Below are positions 18,571 to 28,722 of a stretch of 64,000 nt of DNA, in pieces. Position numbers and translations under genes: made by a program. This DNA comes from Sulfurospirillum sp. (GTDB lineage: Bacteria; Campylobacterota; Campylobacteria; Campylobacterales; Sulfurospirillaceae), in NCBI GenBank assembly GCA_014859685.1, contig JACUTU010000003.1, positions 181,410-245,409 of the forward strand. The letters are read 5' to 3'. The stretch's first letter is position 1. The number at the start of each line of letters is the position of its first letter. Below the pieces are notes generated by a model, which made no database searches, was not told the DNA's origin, and saw only the letters and a list, made by a program, of their open reading frames with translations.

Positions 18571-21500
18571 ATGCCAAAATGTGAAGATATAAAAACCATC
18601 CTTCTTATAGGATCAGGCCCAATCATCATTGGTCAAGCTTGTGAGTTTGATTACTCCGGAACACAAGCTGCAAAAACCTTAAAAGAGTTAGGTTATCGAG
18701 TGGTGTTAGTAAATTCAAACCCAGCTACGATCATGACTGATCCAGAATTTGCAGATAGAACTTATATAGAACCGATCAATGAAGAGGTTATTTACCGCAT
18801 CATTAAAGCTGAAAAAGTAGATGCTATCTTGCCAACCATGGGCGGACAAACCGCATTAAATGTTGCTATGAAAATGCATGAAAAAGGAATGCTTGAGGGC
18901 ATTCGATTTTTAGGAGCAAATCCTGCTGCTATTAAAAAAGGTGAAGATAGACAAGCCTTTAAAGAAGCAATGTTAAAAATCGGACTCGATTTGCCTATCA
19001 GCAAGTATGCCTACAATATAGATGAAGCTTTGAGTGCCGCTGAACAGATAGGTTTTCCACTAATCATTCGTGCTTCTTACACATTAGCAGGTGGCGGTAG
19101 TGGTGTAGCTTATAACATCGATGAGTTTAAAGAATTAGCAACGAGTGGCATAGAGATCAGTCCTATCAATGAGATACTCATAGAAGAATCATTACTAGGA
19201 TGGAAAGAATATGAAATGGAAGTTATCAGAGACCGTAATGATAATTGCATCATAGTTTGCTCTATAGAAAATTTTGATCCGATGGGTGTGCACACAGGAG
19301 ATAGTATAACAATAGCTCCAGCACTAACACTAACCGACAAAGAATACCAAAAAATGCGTAACGCATCGTTTGCAATTTTGCGAGAAATAGGTGTAGATAC
19401 GGGCGGGTCAAATGTCCAATTTTCAGTTGATCCACGAAGTGGACGCATGACAGTTATAGAAATGAATCCACGCGTTAGTAGAAGTTCAGCACTTGCTTCA
19501 AAGGCCACAGGTTATCCGATAGCAAAAGTTGCAACACTTTTAGCGGTTGGCTTTACGCTTGATGAGATAACAAATGACATAACAGGAACAGCAGCTAGTT
19601 TTGAGCCCGTTATCGATTATATTGTGACTAAAATACCTCGATTTACTTTTGAAAAATTTCCTTTTGCAGATAGTACGCTTACCACTTCTATGAAGAGTGT
19701 GGGCGAAGTGATGGCAATAGGGCGAACTTTTAAAGAATCTATGCAAAAAGCATTGTGTTCACTCGAAACTGGACTCTGTGGTTTTGAGCCAATGAAAGCA
19801 AGCGATGAGTTGCTCAAAAAAGAGATACGAAGACCAAATTGTGATCGTATCTTATATCTTGGCGAAGCATTTAGGCGAGGATTTAGTTTGCAAGAAATTT
19901 TCTCATGGTGTAAGATAGATCCATGGTTTTTAGACCAAATCTCCCAAATCATTGCATTTGAAGAAAAGATAGATATGGATATTCTCAACAATGCAACACT
20001 TTTGAGGGAAGCAAAAAGTATGGGGTTCTCAGATAAGATGATAGCCAAACTGATTAACAAACAAGATAATTTAGAACTCACGCAAAATGATATATATTTT
20101 GCAAGACAAAAGTTACACATAGCCTTGCAGTACCATGAAGTAGATACATGTGCGGCTGAATTTAAAGCACTCACGCCATATCTTTATTCATCAACAAATG
20201 TGAGTAGCGTTAGTGTTAGTAGGCAAGTGAGCGATGCAAAAAAAGTGATGATTATCGGCGGCGGGCCAAATCGCATTGGGCAAGGTATCGAGTTTGATTA
20301 TTGTTGTGTACACGCTTCATATGCGTTGCGTGATATGGGCATCAAGACAATTATGTACAACTGTAATCCAGAAACCGTTTCAACTGATTATGACACAAGT
20401 GACATCTTGTATTTTGAGCCTATAGATTTTGAACATGTAAGAAGTGTTGTTGAAGCTGAAAAACCAGATGGCATCATCGTACATTTTGGTGGACAAACCC
20501 CGTTAAAAATTGCAAAAAGACTCACAGTTATCGGCGGAAAAATTATCGGTACAACAGCAAGAGTTATCGATATGGCAGAGGACAGAGAAAAATTTTCTAA
20601 ATTCATCACACAAAACAATATAAAACAACCACAAAATGCAACTGCAATCAGCGAAGAAGAGGCGATAGAAAAAGCAAAACAGATAGGCTATCCCGTGCTT
20701 GTGCGACCATCTTATGTATTGGGTGGTAGGGCTATGCGTATAGTGTATGACGAGAGTGAATTGCGAGTATATATGAATGAAGCTGTAAGTGTTTCACATA
20801 ATTCCCCCGTGCTTATCGACCAGTTTTTAGACCGAGCAATTGAACTTGATGTGGATGCTATATGTGATGGCAAAGATGTCTATATAGGTGGCATTATGCA
20901 GCACATAGAAGAAGCCGGCATTCATAGTGGTGATAGTGCATGTTCGCTTCCAACAGTTAGTTTGAGCGACGCCCTCATTAAAAAAGTAGAGGATCAAACA
21001 AAAACTATCGCATTAAACTTGGGCGTAGTTGGGCTTATGAATATTCAATACGCTATCTACAGAGATGATGTGTATATGATCGAGGTAAATCCACGAGCGA
21101 GTCGAACAGTACCGTTTGTAAGTAAAGCCACAGGCGTGCCATTGGCCAAAGTGGCAACACGGGTGATGTATCAGGGTGATTTGCGTGAAGCATTGCGTTT
21201 TTATGATACATTTAAAGTCGTATATGAAAAAGATGGTATTTTAAAAGCCAAATTAAAAGGACATGTAGCTGTAAAAGAAGCAGTTTTTCCTTTCAATAAA
21301 CTCCAAGGCGCCGATCTTATTTTAGGCCCTGAGATGAAATCAACAGGTGAGGTTATGGGTATTAGTAACTCTTTTGCAACCTCATTTGCCAAATCACAAA
21401 TAGCATCCAACAATCTTTTGCCAACAAGTGGCATAGTTTTTATCTCCCTAACAGATATAGATAAAGAATTTGCACACAAAATCGGTGAAGGATTTCAAAA

Positions 21501-21825
21501 ACTAGGCTTTAAAATTCTTGCAACAGGCGGAACACACAAAGCTCTTATCGACGCTGGCGTAGAAGCGTTACATGTATATAAGATAAGTGAAGGTAGACCA
21601 AATATTGAAGATAAACTCAAAAATGGCGATATCGCTTTGGTTATCAATACAAGCGATGCAAAATCTTCCAAAGATGATGCAAAAAAAATCCGCCAATCAG
21701 TTTTACGATTCAATATTCCTTATTTTACAACTATATCAGCAGCATTTGCAGCCGTAGAATCTCTTAGTGAGTGTGAAGCTGGAAGTATCTATGAGCCAAA
21801 AGCGTTGCAAGATTATCTTCGTTAA
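18571..21825 (+). CDS. carB: Carbamoyl-phosphate synthase large subunit
   Basis: Full-length 1084-residue enzyme making carbamoyl phosphate from bicarbonate, ammonia and two ATP for arginine and pyrimidine synthesis. Two homologous ATP-grasp halves are visible ([17 protein letters not shown] near 11 and [17 protein letters not shown] near 562), each with an [16 protein letters not shown] / [16 protein letters not shown] loop, and a C-terminal allosteric MGS-like domain (about 945-1084) with [22 protein letters not shown] precedes the ATG. The small subunit carA is not in the window. Confidence 0.97.
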   Translation: MPKCEDIKTILLIGSGPIIIGQACEFDYSGTQAAKTLKELGYRVVLVNSNPATIMTDPEFADRTYIEPINEEVIYRIIKAEKVDAILPTMGGQTALNVAMKMHEKGMLEGIRFLGANPAAIKKGEDRQAFKEAMLKIGLDLPISKYAYNIDEALSAAEQIGFPLIIRASYTLAGGGSGVAYNIDEFKELATSGIEISPINEILIEESLLGWKEYEMEVIRDRNDNCIIVCSIENFDPMGVHTGDSITIAPALTLTDKEYQKMRNASFAILREIGVDTGGSNVQFSVDPRSGRMTVIEMNPRVSRSSALASKATGYPIAKVATLLAVGFTLDEITNDITGTAASFEPVIDYIVTKIPRFTFEKFPFADSTLTTSMKSVGEVMAIGRTFKESMQKALCSLETGLCGFEPMKASDELLKKEIRRPNCDRILYLGEAFRRGFSLQEIFSWCKIDPWFLDQISQIIAFEEKIDMDILNNATLLREAKSMGFSDKMIAKLINKQDNLELTQNDIYFARQKLHIALQYHEVDTCAAEFKALTPYLYSSTNVSSVSVSRQVSDAKKVMIIGGGPNRIGQGIEFDYCCVHASYALRDMGIKTIMYNCNPETVSTDYDTSDILYFEPIDFEHVRSVVEAEKPDGIIVHFGGQTPLKIAKRLTVIGGKIIGTTARVIDMAEDREKFSKFITQNNIKQPQNATAISEEEAIEKAKQIGYPVLVRPSYVLGGRAMRIVYDESELRVYMNEAVSVSHNSPVLIDQFLDRAIELDVDAICDGKDVYIGGIMQHIEEAGIHSGDSACSLPTVSLSDALIKKVEDQTKTIALNLGVVGLMNIQYAIYRDDVYMIEVNPRASRTVPFVSKATGVPLAKVATRVMYQGDLREALRFYDTFKVVYEKDGILKAKLKGHVAVKEAVFPFNKLQGADLILGPEMKSTGEVMGISNSFATSFAKSQIASNNLLPTSGIVFISLTDIDKEFAHKIGEGFQKLGFKILATGGTHKALIDAGVEALHVYKISEGRPNIEDKLKNGDIALVINTSDAKSSKDDAKKIRQSVLRFNIPYFTTISAAFAAVESLSECEAGSIYEPKALQDYLR

Positions 21826-22272
21826 ATGATACAAAATCAGCGGCTTGTTTATCTCGCACAAACAGATACAACTGCTGGTTTTCTCTCGCAGGACCCACAG
21901 GCACTTGGATTGTGTAAGCAAAGAGATGATCGTAAACCTTTTCTAATTTGTCTTGAAAGTTTGCAAACTTTACAAGTATTCACAAGAGTTCCCAAAAAAT
22001 TTCACAAACGCATTCGCCGTAGCAAAAAATCTACATTTATCTATCCAAATAAACAAGCATATCGTGTTGTAAAAGATGAAAAGCATCTACAGTTTTTGGA
22101 AAAATTTCGCTGGTTTTACTCAAGTTCAGCAAATCACAGCGGCAGTTTTTTTGAGCTTGCTTATGCAAAGCAAAAAGCTGATATAATTATCGAAGATACG
22201 AGGGGATTTTTCGAAGATACTCCCTCGAAAATCTATAAAATTTCTCGCTCTAGCATAAGGAGGATTCGATGA
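21826..22272 (+). CDS. Short YrdC/Sua5-like protein
   Basis: A 148-residue protein whose first 50 residues, with QTDTTAGFLS and the KQRDDRKPFLI segment, mimic the nucleotide-binding start of TsaC/Sua5/YrdC proteins (PTDTVYGL and K-R...KPL). The rest matches less well and the chain is about 50 residues shorter than a TsaC that makes threonylcarbamoyl adenylate, so full enzymatic activity is doubtful. A comparable gene follows carB in Campylobacter jejuni. The ATG directly follows the carB stop; the stop overlaps the next ATG by four bases. Confidence 0.65.
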   Translation: MIQNQRLVYLAQTDTTAGFLSQDPQALGLCKQRDDRKPFLICLESLQTLQVFTRVPKKFHKRIRRSKKSTFIYPNKQAYRVVKDEKHLQFLEKFRWFYSSSANHSGSFFELAYAKQKADIIIEDTRGFFEDTPSKIYKISRSSIRRIR

Positions 22273-22730
22273 TACTAAAATTTATAAATGCATTTTTGAT
22301 GGGCATCGCTTTCATTTCTTTGCTCACATTTCTCTTTTTTATTGGTTTAAAAATTCATTATTTTGAATATTATGGCATTAAAGAGTATTTCAATATAATC
22401 TTTGTGGACAATTTAAATTTTTATATTTACCCACTTGTCGCCTTTTTTGTTGGCTATGCGATACTCTACAGTGGCTTTATAAATTTTTTTCTCAAAGTTT
22501 ATATTGCACTCGTTTTTTTATCAGCCGCGAGTATTTATCAGCCCATAGGATTAATGGTAGGCGAAAAACTTTTTATGCAAAAAGATCTCCGTCTCAAGTT
22601 CGGTTCAATTGTATTTAGTGCTGATATGCTTTATGCTGGAAGAGAAAAAATATATCTTTACAGGCAAGATTTAGCAAAAATGGTCACTTTAGATAAAAGT
22701 GAGGTTATCATTTTAACACAAAAGCAATAG
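22269..22730 (+). CDS. Hypothetical membrane protein
   Basis: A 153-residue protein not recognised as a member of a named family. Three hydrophobic helices (about 5-28, 53-70 and 74-92) are followed by a 60-residue soluble tail, probably cytoplasmic, with short strands. The ATG overlaps the stop of the YrdC-like gene (ATGA), so it is the last gene of the mreBC-carB run. The 3' end overlaps the convergent tcdA by 23 bases. Confidence 0.6.
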   Translation: MILKFINAFLMGIAFISLLTFLFFIGLKIHYFEYYGIKEYFNIIFVDNLNFYIYPLVAFFVGYAILYSGFINFFLKVYIALVFLSAASIYQPIGLMVGEKLFMQKDLRLKFGSIVFSADMLYAGREKIYLYRQDLAKMVTLDKSEVIILTQKQ

Positions 22731-23343
22731 CTCTTGAAGCTAGCATTAAGCCAAAGCTACCTGTAACTCCTACAAAACTTCCCTTCGGAACACATTTTGG
22801 TTCTTCACTTGAAAATATAACTTCAAATTTTTGCTTAAAGCCCGCTTTTTTCAATTCGTAGCGAAATTTTTTTGCAAGCCCATCGCCATAAGTTTTCCAA
22901 ATAGTACTCGTGATGATTTTTGAGGGATCTATCCTTTTTGCACCACCCATTGAACTAATGAGCTTTTTGTGTGTTTTGAGTGCAATTGCAACTTTAGCAG
23001 GGATATCATCGATCGCATCAAGCACCACATCATACGCATCAAAATCAAATGCATCAACCCATTGCGGTGTAACTTTTACATGTAAGGCGGTGATGCTTGG
23101 ATAGGTTTTTTTAAGAGCTTCTACTTTAATGGCACCTAGATTTTCACTACCAAGTTGTCTGTTTTGATTGGTGATTTCAAAAGTATCAAAATCAACTATA
23201 GTTATGTCGCTCACACCAGAACGATAGAGTGCATCTAAACAATGCCCACCAACGCCACCAACACCAAAAAGCAAAATTTTTGCATTTTGGATCTTTTCAA
23301 AATCATCACCAAAAAGTAAGCGACATCGTTGAAATCTATCCAT
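22708..23343 (-). CDS. tcdA: tRNA threonylcarbamoyladenosine dehydratase (TcdA/CsdL-like, ThiF fold)
   Basis: A 211-residue E1-like adenylating enzyme. The glycine-rich nucleotide loop GVGGVGGHCLDALYRSG (about 27-43), the DFDTFEITNQNRQ segment with the arginine/asparagine finger, and VVLDAIDDIPAK are typical of the TcdA branch, which converts t6A to cyclic t6A at tRNA position 37. Older annotations call this gene moeB or HesA/ThiF. It is coupled to surE by an eight-base overlap, an arrangement also known in Campylobacter jejuni. A YrdC-like (t6A-related) gene lies next to it on the other strand. Confidence 0.82.
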   Translation of the reverse strand: MDRFQRCRLLFGDDFEKIQNAKILLFGVGGVGGHCLDALYRSGVSDITIVDFDTFEITNQNRQLGSENLGAIKVEALKKTYPSITALHVKVTPQWVDAFDFDAYDVVLDAIDDIPAKVAIALKTHKKLISSMGGAKRIDPSKIITSTIWKTYGDGLAKKFRYELKKAGFKQKFEVIFSSEEPKCVPKGSFVGVTGSFGLMLASRAIAFVLK

Positions 23344-24127
23344 GATTTATCCAATTTTGTAAGGTTTGCATATCCTCATAAGCGCTCATATCAAGCTTGA
23401 TAGGACTTATGGAGACAAAATTATCATCAATTGCACAAAGATCACATGTAGCATTGAGGCTTGGTTTGTAATGCAATGGATGTGTGCCAATCCAATAATG
23501 CTCTTCACCTCTTGGATTTCTGTGTAAATGTGCATCATTGCCATAGAGTCTATATCCAGCGTGCGTGATTTTTATGCCCTTACATGTAGCTTTTGTGCAA
23601 GCTGGAATATTGATATTGAGAAATCTTCGTTCCTCAAGAGGAAAATTGCCATCAAGAATTTTTTTGGCTATAGCATAAGCATGTTCCTTTGCAAGTGCGT
23701 AGCCGTATTGTGATAAAGATGTGCCACCATCGGTGTAAACTTGAGAAATTGCCATAGCTGGTATATTTTGCAAAACAGCTTCCATTGCAGCACTTGCAGT
23801 TCCGCTATAAGTGATATCCTCACCAAGATTAGCCCCTTTATTTATCCCGCTTACAACAAGATCTGGGAGTTTATCTTTGGCAAAAAGGGCGTGTAAAGCC
23901 AAATAGATGCAATCACTTGGTGTTCCATCATCAAGCTTGAAAAAATCATCGGCTATCTGTACAAATCGTAGTGGTTTTGTGAGTGTGAGGGAGTGACCGC
24001 ATGCTGATTTTTCAGTAGTTGGAGCAACGACAGTGATCTGTCCGAGCGGTTGTAGCGCTTCTACAAGAGCTTTGAGTCCATCACTTTCAAAACCATCATC
24101 ATTTGTGATGAGTATCCGTTTTTGCAT
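23336..24127 (-). CDS. surE: 5'/3'-nucleotidase SurE
   Basis: A 263-residue metal-dependent nucleoside-monophosphate phosphatase. Metal ligands are in ILITNDDGFES at the N-terminus and the active-site segment SGINKGANLGEDITYSGTV-like region near 95. The frame extends 18 codons upstream, but the conserved start MQKRILITNDDG is at 24127 with AAAAGG ahead. Overlaps tcdA by eight bases. Confidence 0.95.
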   Translation of the reverse strand: MQKRILITNDDGFESDGLKALVEALQPLGQITVVAPTTEKSACGHSLTLTKPLRFVQIADDFFKLDDGTPSDCIYLALHALFAKDKLPDLVVSGINKGANLGEDITYSGTASAAMEAVLQNIPAMAISQVYTDGGTSLSQYGYALAKEHAYAIAKKILDGNFPLEERRFLNINIPACTKATCKGIKITHAGYRLYGNDAHLHRNPRGEEHYWIGTHPLHYKPSLNATCDLCAIDDNFVSISPIKLDMSAYEDMQTLQNWINHG

Positions 24128-24235
24128 ACATTTGTGCCTTTTAAAAGTTTTTCGGCAATTATAGCTAAAAATAATACACACTCCCTAAACAAATGCACGG
24201 TAATATTTGAATATTAAAGATGAAAGGAGTCAGCC

Positions 24236-24424
24236 ATGTGTGTAATGCACGCACCAATCAATACAAATGTTCCACAAGTTGCAAGGCGTGAAAAACAGCA
24301 ACATGAAGAGAGAAAGCCTTTTGATAAAAGACTGCTTAAGGCAGATCCGAAATTTATAGATGAGCGAAAAACAGTAAAAGAAAGAAAAGAGCAAGGATTT
24401 TTTGAAAAACTTTTTGGGCTATAG
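24236..24424 (+). CDS. Small, highly charged hypothetical protein
   Basis: Sixty-two residues, rich in Lys, Arg and Glu, with no signal peptide or membrane helix. The C-terminus FFEKLFGL is amphipathic and could be a membrane-tip or protein-binding motif. The start is convincing: AAAGGAG lies at the right distance before the ATG at 24236, and the frame runs cleanly to a TAG. It stands alone between divergent surE and the lpxB promoter. I do not recognise a family. Confidence 0.6.
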   Translation: MCVMHAPINTNVPQVARREKQQHEERKPFDKRLLKADPKFIDERKTVKERKEQGFFEKLFGL

Positions 24425-24437
24425 CGTTTGCTTTTGG

Positions 24438-24443
24438 TATAAT
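24438..24443 (+). promoter_or_regulatory. Probable extended -10 promoter for lpxB
   Basis: TATAAT preceded by TGG (TGGTATAAT), 23 bases before the lpxB ATG. An extended -10 of this form matches the usual sigma-70 promoters of Campylobacterota, which often lack a -35 box. Confidence 0.55.
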
Positions 24444-24466
24444 CACTAAAAAAAGTGTGAATATCT

Positions 24467-25492
24467 ATGAAACTTTTAATCTCTGCTCTTGAGCCATCAG
24501 CCAATTTGCATCTCTCGCCCTTGTTACAAAAGCTCGATGCACAGATAGTTGGTGTATTTGACGAGCGATTTGGCAATCCTTTGATTCCTTCGAGTGAATT
24601 TTCCATCATGGGAATTGTTGATGTGTTGCCAAAAATAGTAAAGGCAAAAAGAGCTATCGCCCAAATGGCACAACTGAGCCTTACATGTAACAAAGTTTTG
24701 CTTATTGATTCACCTGCTTTTAATATTCCGCTTGCAAAAGCTATCAAAGAGATAAATCCTCATATTACTATCATTTATTATATATTGCCAAAAGTATGGG
24801 CGTGGAAGCCAGAAAGGGCTAAAAAAGTAGAAAAATACTGCGACATATTAGCTTCAATCTTTCCTTTTGAAAAAGCTTACTATCCTAAAGCCACTTATGT
24901 GGGTAACCCACTTTTAGACGAGATACCAGCGTATAAACAAAGCTATGAGCCAAGCGGATATATCGCTTATTTGCCTGGAAGTAGAAAAAGTGAAATCAAA
25001 GCACTTTTGCCAATCTACAAAGAGTTGGCTACAAAAATCAAAAAAAATAGTATTTTGGTTATTCCCCCACATTTTAGCTCGCAAGAGATACAAGAAATAT
25101 ATGGAGATATAAGCGAGTTTGCTATCTCAAGAAATACACATAAAACATTTTTAAAGGCAGAATTTGCTTTTGTTTGTTCAGGCACTGCTACCCTTGAGGC
25201 AGCACTTATAGGAGTTCCTTTTGTGCTAGCTTATAAGGCAAAGCGGTTAGATTATTTTTTGGGAAAAATGTTTGTTAAACTCTCACATGTAGGGCTTGCA
25301 AATATACTTTTTGATTTTGCCTCGATGGATGCTTTGCATGAAGAATTTTTGCAACAACAAGCCAATAGTAACAATCTTTTAGATGCCTACTTTCAGATAG
25401 ATAGGGAGCTTTTTTTTACACAAGCACTTACGCTTCGAAAAATGCTTGCACATGGATCTTGTGAGAGTATGCTAAAGTTAATTTCGTTATAA
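24467..25492 (+). CDS. lpxB: Lipid-A-disaccharide synthase
   Basis: A 341-residue GT-B glycosyltransferase that joins UDP-2,3-diacylglucosamine and lipid X. Family segments include SALEPSANLHLSPLL at the N-terminus (matching the GEXSGD-type start), PKVWAWKPERAKK near 105, YLPGSRKSEIKALLP near 168 and CSGTATLEAALIGVP near 240. It is shorter than the E. coli enzyme but normal for the phylum. It starts a run with greA, argC and an LpxH-like gene. Confidence 0.94.
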   Translation: MKLLISALEPSANLHLSPLLQKLDAQIVGVFDERFGNPLIPSSEFSIMGIVDVLPKIVKAKRAIAQMAQLSLTCNKVLLIDSPAFNIPLAKAIKEINPHITIIYYILPKVWAWKPERAKKVEKYCDILASIFPFEKAYYPKATYVGNPLLDEIPAYKQSYEPSGYIAYLPGSRKSEIKALLPIYKELATKIKKNSILVIPPHFSSQEIQEIYGDISEFAISRNTHKTFLKAEFAFVCSGTATLEAALIGVPFVLAYKAKRLDYFLGKMFVKLSHVGLANILFDFASMDALHEEFLQQQANSNNLLDAYFQIDRELFFTQALTLRKMLAHGSCESMLKLISL

Positions 25493-25493
25493 T
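25488..25493 (+). promoter_or_regulatory. Possible -10 element for greA
   Basis: TATAAT in CGTTATAATAATG, overlapping the lpxB stop and 39 bases before the greA start. It could give greA and argC transcription independent of lpxB. Confidence 0.4.
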
Positions 25494-25532
25494 AATGCAA
25501 AATACTACGATTCGTACAATTATGGAGAAATT

Positions 25533-26018
25533 ATGATAAAAGAGCCAATGACAGAGTTTGGATTTAAAAAATTAAGCGATGAACTTGATGATTTGAAAAA
25601 AGTGCAAAGACCACAGATAGTTCAAGAGATAGATATAGCAAGAAGTCATGGGGATCTCAAAGAAAATGCCGAGTACCATGCGGCCAAGGAAAAACAAGCA
25701 TTTATCGAATCTCGCATTGCTGAATTGAGCCAACTTCTAGCCAATACGCATCTCATAGATCCAGCTTCTTATGTACATGACAAAGTGCGATTTGGATCGA
25801 CTGTGAAGTTAGAAAATCTTAGCATATCCAAAGAGGTGACTTATACGATTGTTGGAAGAACAGAAAGTGCGCCAGAGCGAGGATTGATCTCCTACCATAC
25901 TCCACTTGCCAAAGGGCTTATGGGTAGAAGTGAGGGCGATGAGGTTAGTATAACTCTCCCATCAGGCGTACAGGATTTTGAGATACTTGAAGTATGCTAT
26001 AAAACAATACAATTTTAA
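25533..26018 (+). CDS. greA: Transcription elongation factor GreA
   Basis: A 161-residue factor that rescues backtracked RNA polymerase by stimulating transcript cleavage. The N-terminal coiled coil bears the tip acidic residues in SHGDLKENAEYHAAKE, and the C-terminal FKBP-like domain has SPLAKGLMGRSEGDEV-like sequence near 130. GGAGAAATT precedes the ATG. The gene lies between lpxB and argC, 16 bases from the latter. Confidence 0.95.
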   Translation: MIKEPMTEFGFKKLSDELDDLKKVQRPQIVQEIDIARSHGDLKENAEYHAAKEKQAFIESRIAELSQLLANTHLIDPASYVHDKVRFGSTVKLENLSISKEVTYTIVGRTESAPERGLISYHTPLAKGLMGRSEGDEVSITLPSGVQDFEILEVCYKTIQF

Positions 26019-26034
26019 GAAAAAAGAGGACGAT

Positions 26035-27042
26035 ATGGTACGAGTAGCTATCATAGGAGCAAGCGGATATACAGGAATTGAACTCATCAAGATAATTCAT
26101 ATGCATCCAAAATTTGAACTTGTCTATATTGGGACAAGCGAGGGAGGTGAACAACTTTCTCAAATGCACCCAAGTCTTTTGAGAATTTTAGAGTGTAATG
26201 TGGAGAAAAGTGAAGCAAAGCAAATTGCCAAGGTTGCTGATTTGGCATTTTTGGCATTGCCACATAAAGCGGCGATGGGTTTTGCAAAACAGTTGCTAGC
26301 ACTTGGTGTAAAAGTGATAGATCTTTCTGCTGATTATAGGCTTTCTTTGGAAAATTATGAAGCACATTACTGCGAACATGAAGATGTTGCAAATCTGAAA
26401 AAGGCGGTTTATGGATTGCCAGAAATCAATAAAGAGGACATAGCAAAAACTTCTTTGGTGGCAAATCCAGGTTGCTATCCAACCGCTTCTTTGTTGGGAT
26501 TGCTTCCTTTTAGTGGATATATTGATGAACAATTTCCTATCTTTATAGATGCCAAAAGTGGTGTGAGTGGTGCTGGTAAAAAGCCAAGTGTAAGTGCGCA
26601 TTTTGCCACAATCAATGAAAATATTTTTGCTTACAATCCCATGAAACACCGCCATGAACCTGAGATCAAAGAAAAGCTTGAATTGCTTACATGTAAGAGT
26701 TTTGAAGTAAATTTTATTCCTCATCTTATTCCTGTTACCAGAGGCATGCTTGTGAGTCTTTACTTTAAAACCAATGCACATATTGATGCCAAAGCGGTGC
26801 TTAAAAATTTTTACAAGGATGCCACATTTGTTCGCGTGCGAGAAAATCCTGTGGATATAAAATCTACAAATGGTACGAATTTTTGTGATATTTTTGTATC
26901 GCAAAATGGCACTTCCGTGTTTGTCTCTTCAAGTATTGACAATCTTTTGCGTGGTGCTTCTTCACAAGCAGTTGTGAATGCAAACTTGATGTATGGTTTT
27001 GCAGAAGATTTAGGTATCCCTATCCTTGCAAATGTGCCATAA
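26035..27042 (+). CDS. argC: N-acetyl-gamma-glutamyl-phosphate reductase
   Basis: Third step of arginine synthesis, NADPH-dependent. A Rossmann start IIGASGYTGIEL, catalytic C147 in NPGCYPTAS, and the histidine-bearing HRHEPEI segment near 205 identify it. At 335 residues it is full length. The frame opens 19 codons earlier inside greA, but MVRVAIIGASG at 26035 is preceded by AAGAGGA. It overlaps the following hydrolase gene. Confidence 0.95.
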   Translation: MVRVAIIGASGYTGIELIKIIHMHPKFELVYIGTSEGGEQLSQMHPSLLRILECNVEKSEAKQIAKVADLAFLALPHKAAMGFAKQLLALGVKVIDLSADYRLSLENYEAHYCEHEDVANLKKAVYGLPEINKEDIAKTSLVANPGCYPTASLLGLLPFSGYIDEQFPIFIDAKSGVSGAGKKPSVSAHFATINENIFAYNPMKHRHEPEIKEKLELLTCKSFEVNFIPHLIPVTRGMLVSLYFKTNAHIDAKAVLKNFYKDATFVRVRENPVDIKSTNGTNFCDIFVSQNGTSVFVSSSIDNLLRGASSQAVVNANLMYGFAEDLGIPILANVP

Positions 27043-27772
27043 GATCTTAGAAGGCGCTATCTTCATAGCCGATGCACATGAAAATGAAAACCGTCACAAT
27101 TTGTGGCGATTTCTTTTATTGTTGCGGGATAAAAAGATACAAACCAGACAACTTTTTTTGATGGGCGATATGTTTGATTTGCTTGTAGATGAAGTAACAA
27201 GTACGCATCAAAAATATAAAAAATATATCACCTTGCTTGAAGATTTAGCTTGTGAGATGGAGATATTTTATTTTGAAGGAAACCACGATTTTTGTTTAAA
27301 AAATCTCTTTTCTCGCGTTATTGTTATTCCTATCGCAAAACAGCCGATGCCATTCATTTTTATAGATACTACGCCTTGCTTACTCGCTCATGGGGATAAA
27401 AACAATGGCATTCTCAATAGTATTTACACCTCCATTATCCGTTTTCGTCCGCTTCTGTGGGCTTTGAACCGATATGATTTATTTGTAAATTTTAAAGTTT
27501 CTTCCAAAATTGAAAAAAGTCTTTTACCTAAAAAAATCTGCAAAAAAATAGAAAATTTTCATACAATTATCACAGCAAAAATGAAGCATTATCCTCCAAT
27601 CAAAAACCTACATGTAATAGAAGGGCATTATCATCAAAATGAATCATTTATGATTGACGGCGTGCATTATATAAATTTGCCATCCTTTGCGTGTGATCAA
27701 AGTTATTTTATTGTAGAATGCTCAAACAGTAAAAAGTTTGCTCAAAAGAATATAAGGGGCTACGATGTTTGA
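27032..27772 (+). CDS. lpxH: UDP-2,3-diacylglucosamine hydrolase-like phosphoesterase
   Basis: A calcineurin-like metallophosphoesterase of about 246 residues. Metal motifs in order are ADAHEN (D and H), GDMFDLL, GNHDF, AHGDK and GHYHQNE, the layout of LpxH, which cleaves UDP-diacylglucosamine to lipid X, the substrate of LpxB. The first motif reads D-A-H instead of D-L-H. lpxB three genes upstream supports a lipid A role. The start is uncertain: an in-frame TTG at 27026 and an ATG at 27032 both lie inside the argC end. It overlaps cheV by eight bases. Confidence 0.78.
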   Translation: MCHKILEGAIFIADAHENENRHNLWRFLLLLRDKKIQTRQLFLMGDMFDLLVDEVTSTHQKYKKYITLLEDLACEMEIFYFEGNHDFCLKNLFSRVIVIPIAKQPMPFIFIDTTPCLLAHGDKNNGILNSIYTSIIRFRPLLWALNRYDLFVNFKVSSKIEKSLLPKKICKKIENFHTIITAKMKHYPPIKNLHVIEGHYHQNESFMIDGVHYINLPSFACDQSYFIVECSNSKKFAQKNIRGYDV

Positions 27773-28712
27773 TGAAAATGTACTGAAAGTAGGTTCCAAT
27801 GAGATGGAGCTAGTTGACTTTCGTATTTTAAAGCAACAAGAGGGTAGGGTCTATGAGGGCATTTATGGCGTCAATGTTGCCAAAGTGCGTGAAATCATTA
27901 AGATTCCAAAACTCACAGAATTGCCAGGTGTTCCTGAATATATAGAAGGAATTTTTGATCTTCGAGGGGTTGTTATCCCTGTTGTTAATCTTGCTAGATG
28001 GATGCATATAACAGAACCAACTGGTGTTACATTAAAACCGCGAGTTATCATCGCAGAATTTAGCGATATTTTGATAGGTTTTATAGTCCATGAAGCCAAA
28101 AGAATTCGAAGAATAAGTTGGAAAGATATAGAGCCAGCATCTTTTGCTTCTGGTATGGGAGCTTTAGATAAAAGCCAAATCACAGGTGTGACAAGAATTG
28201 AAAATGATGAAGTGCTACTTATTCTTGATCTTGAAAATGTTGTGCAAGAACTCGGTATCTATCAACCAAAAGTTGGACTGAGTGATTCTGAGATAGAACA
28301 GATCTCCGGTACAGCACTCATTCTTGATGATAGTGCAATCGCTAGAAAACTCGTAAAAGAGGCACTTATAAAGATGGGTATGAAAGTTGTAGAGGCGAGT
28401 GATGGTTCTGAAGGGCTTAATAAGCTTGAAGATTTGTATAACAATCTTGGTGAGCGTTTTGCCAAAGAAGTAAAAATTATCGTGAGTGATGTAGAGATGC
28501 CAAAGATGGATGGATTCCATTTTGCAGCCAATGTAAAAGATGATGAGAGATTTAAGCACATTCCTATAGTTTTTAACTCCTCTATTAGTGATCATTTCAG
28601 TGAGCTTAGAGGGATAGAAGCTGGCGGGGAAGCATATCTAACAAAATTTGACGGTGCGATTTTTTATAAAGAGGTTTCAAAAGTTATAAAATCGCATGTA
28701 AATAACAATTAA
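27765..28712 (+). CDS. cheV: Chemotaxis coupling protein CheV
   Basis: A 315-residue fusion of a CheW-like coupling domain (about 15-165, with the EGIFDLRGVVIPVVNL signature) and a receiver domain (about 185-310). The receiver keeps the acidic pair ILDDS, phospho-acceptor D242 in VSDVEMPKMDG, and a threonine/lysine switch region YLTKFDG. CheV links chemoreceptors to CheA and may buffer phosphate. It heads the che cluster, 10 bases before cheA. Confidence 0.95.
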   Translation: MFDENVLKVGSNEMELVDFRILKQQEGRVYEGIYGVNVAKVREIIKIPKLTELPGVPEYIEGIFDLRGVVIPVVNLARWMHITEPTGVTLKPRVIIAEFSDILIGFIVHEAKRIRRISWKDIEPASFASGMGALDKSQITGVTRIENDEVLLILDLENVVQELGIYQPKVGLSDSEIEQISGTALILDDSAIARKLVKEALIKMGMKVVEASDGSEGLNKLEDLYNNLGERFAKEVKIIVSDVEMPKMDGFHFAANVKDDERFKHIPIVFNSSISDHFSELRGIEAGGEAYLTKFDGAIFYKEVSKVIKSHVNNN

Positions 28713-28722
28713 GGGTAGAACG

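Noticed and set aside
19617..20174. Long open frame on the minus strand inside carB
   Set aside because: carB is fully conserved in the other direction; the antisense frame is rich in Ser, Leu and Ile as expected from a shadow.
22708..22730. Frameshift or assembly error where the membrane protein and tcdA overlap
   Set aside because: Both frames are complete and convergent overlaps of this size are common in compact genomes; the domain ends look normal.
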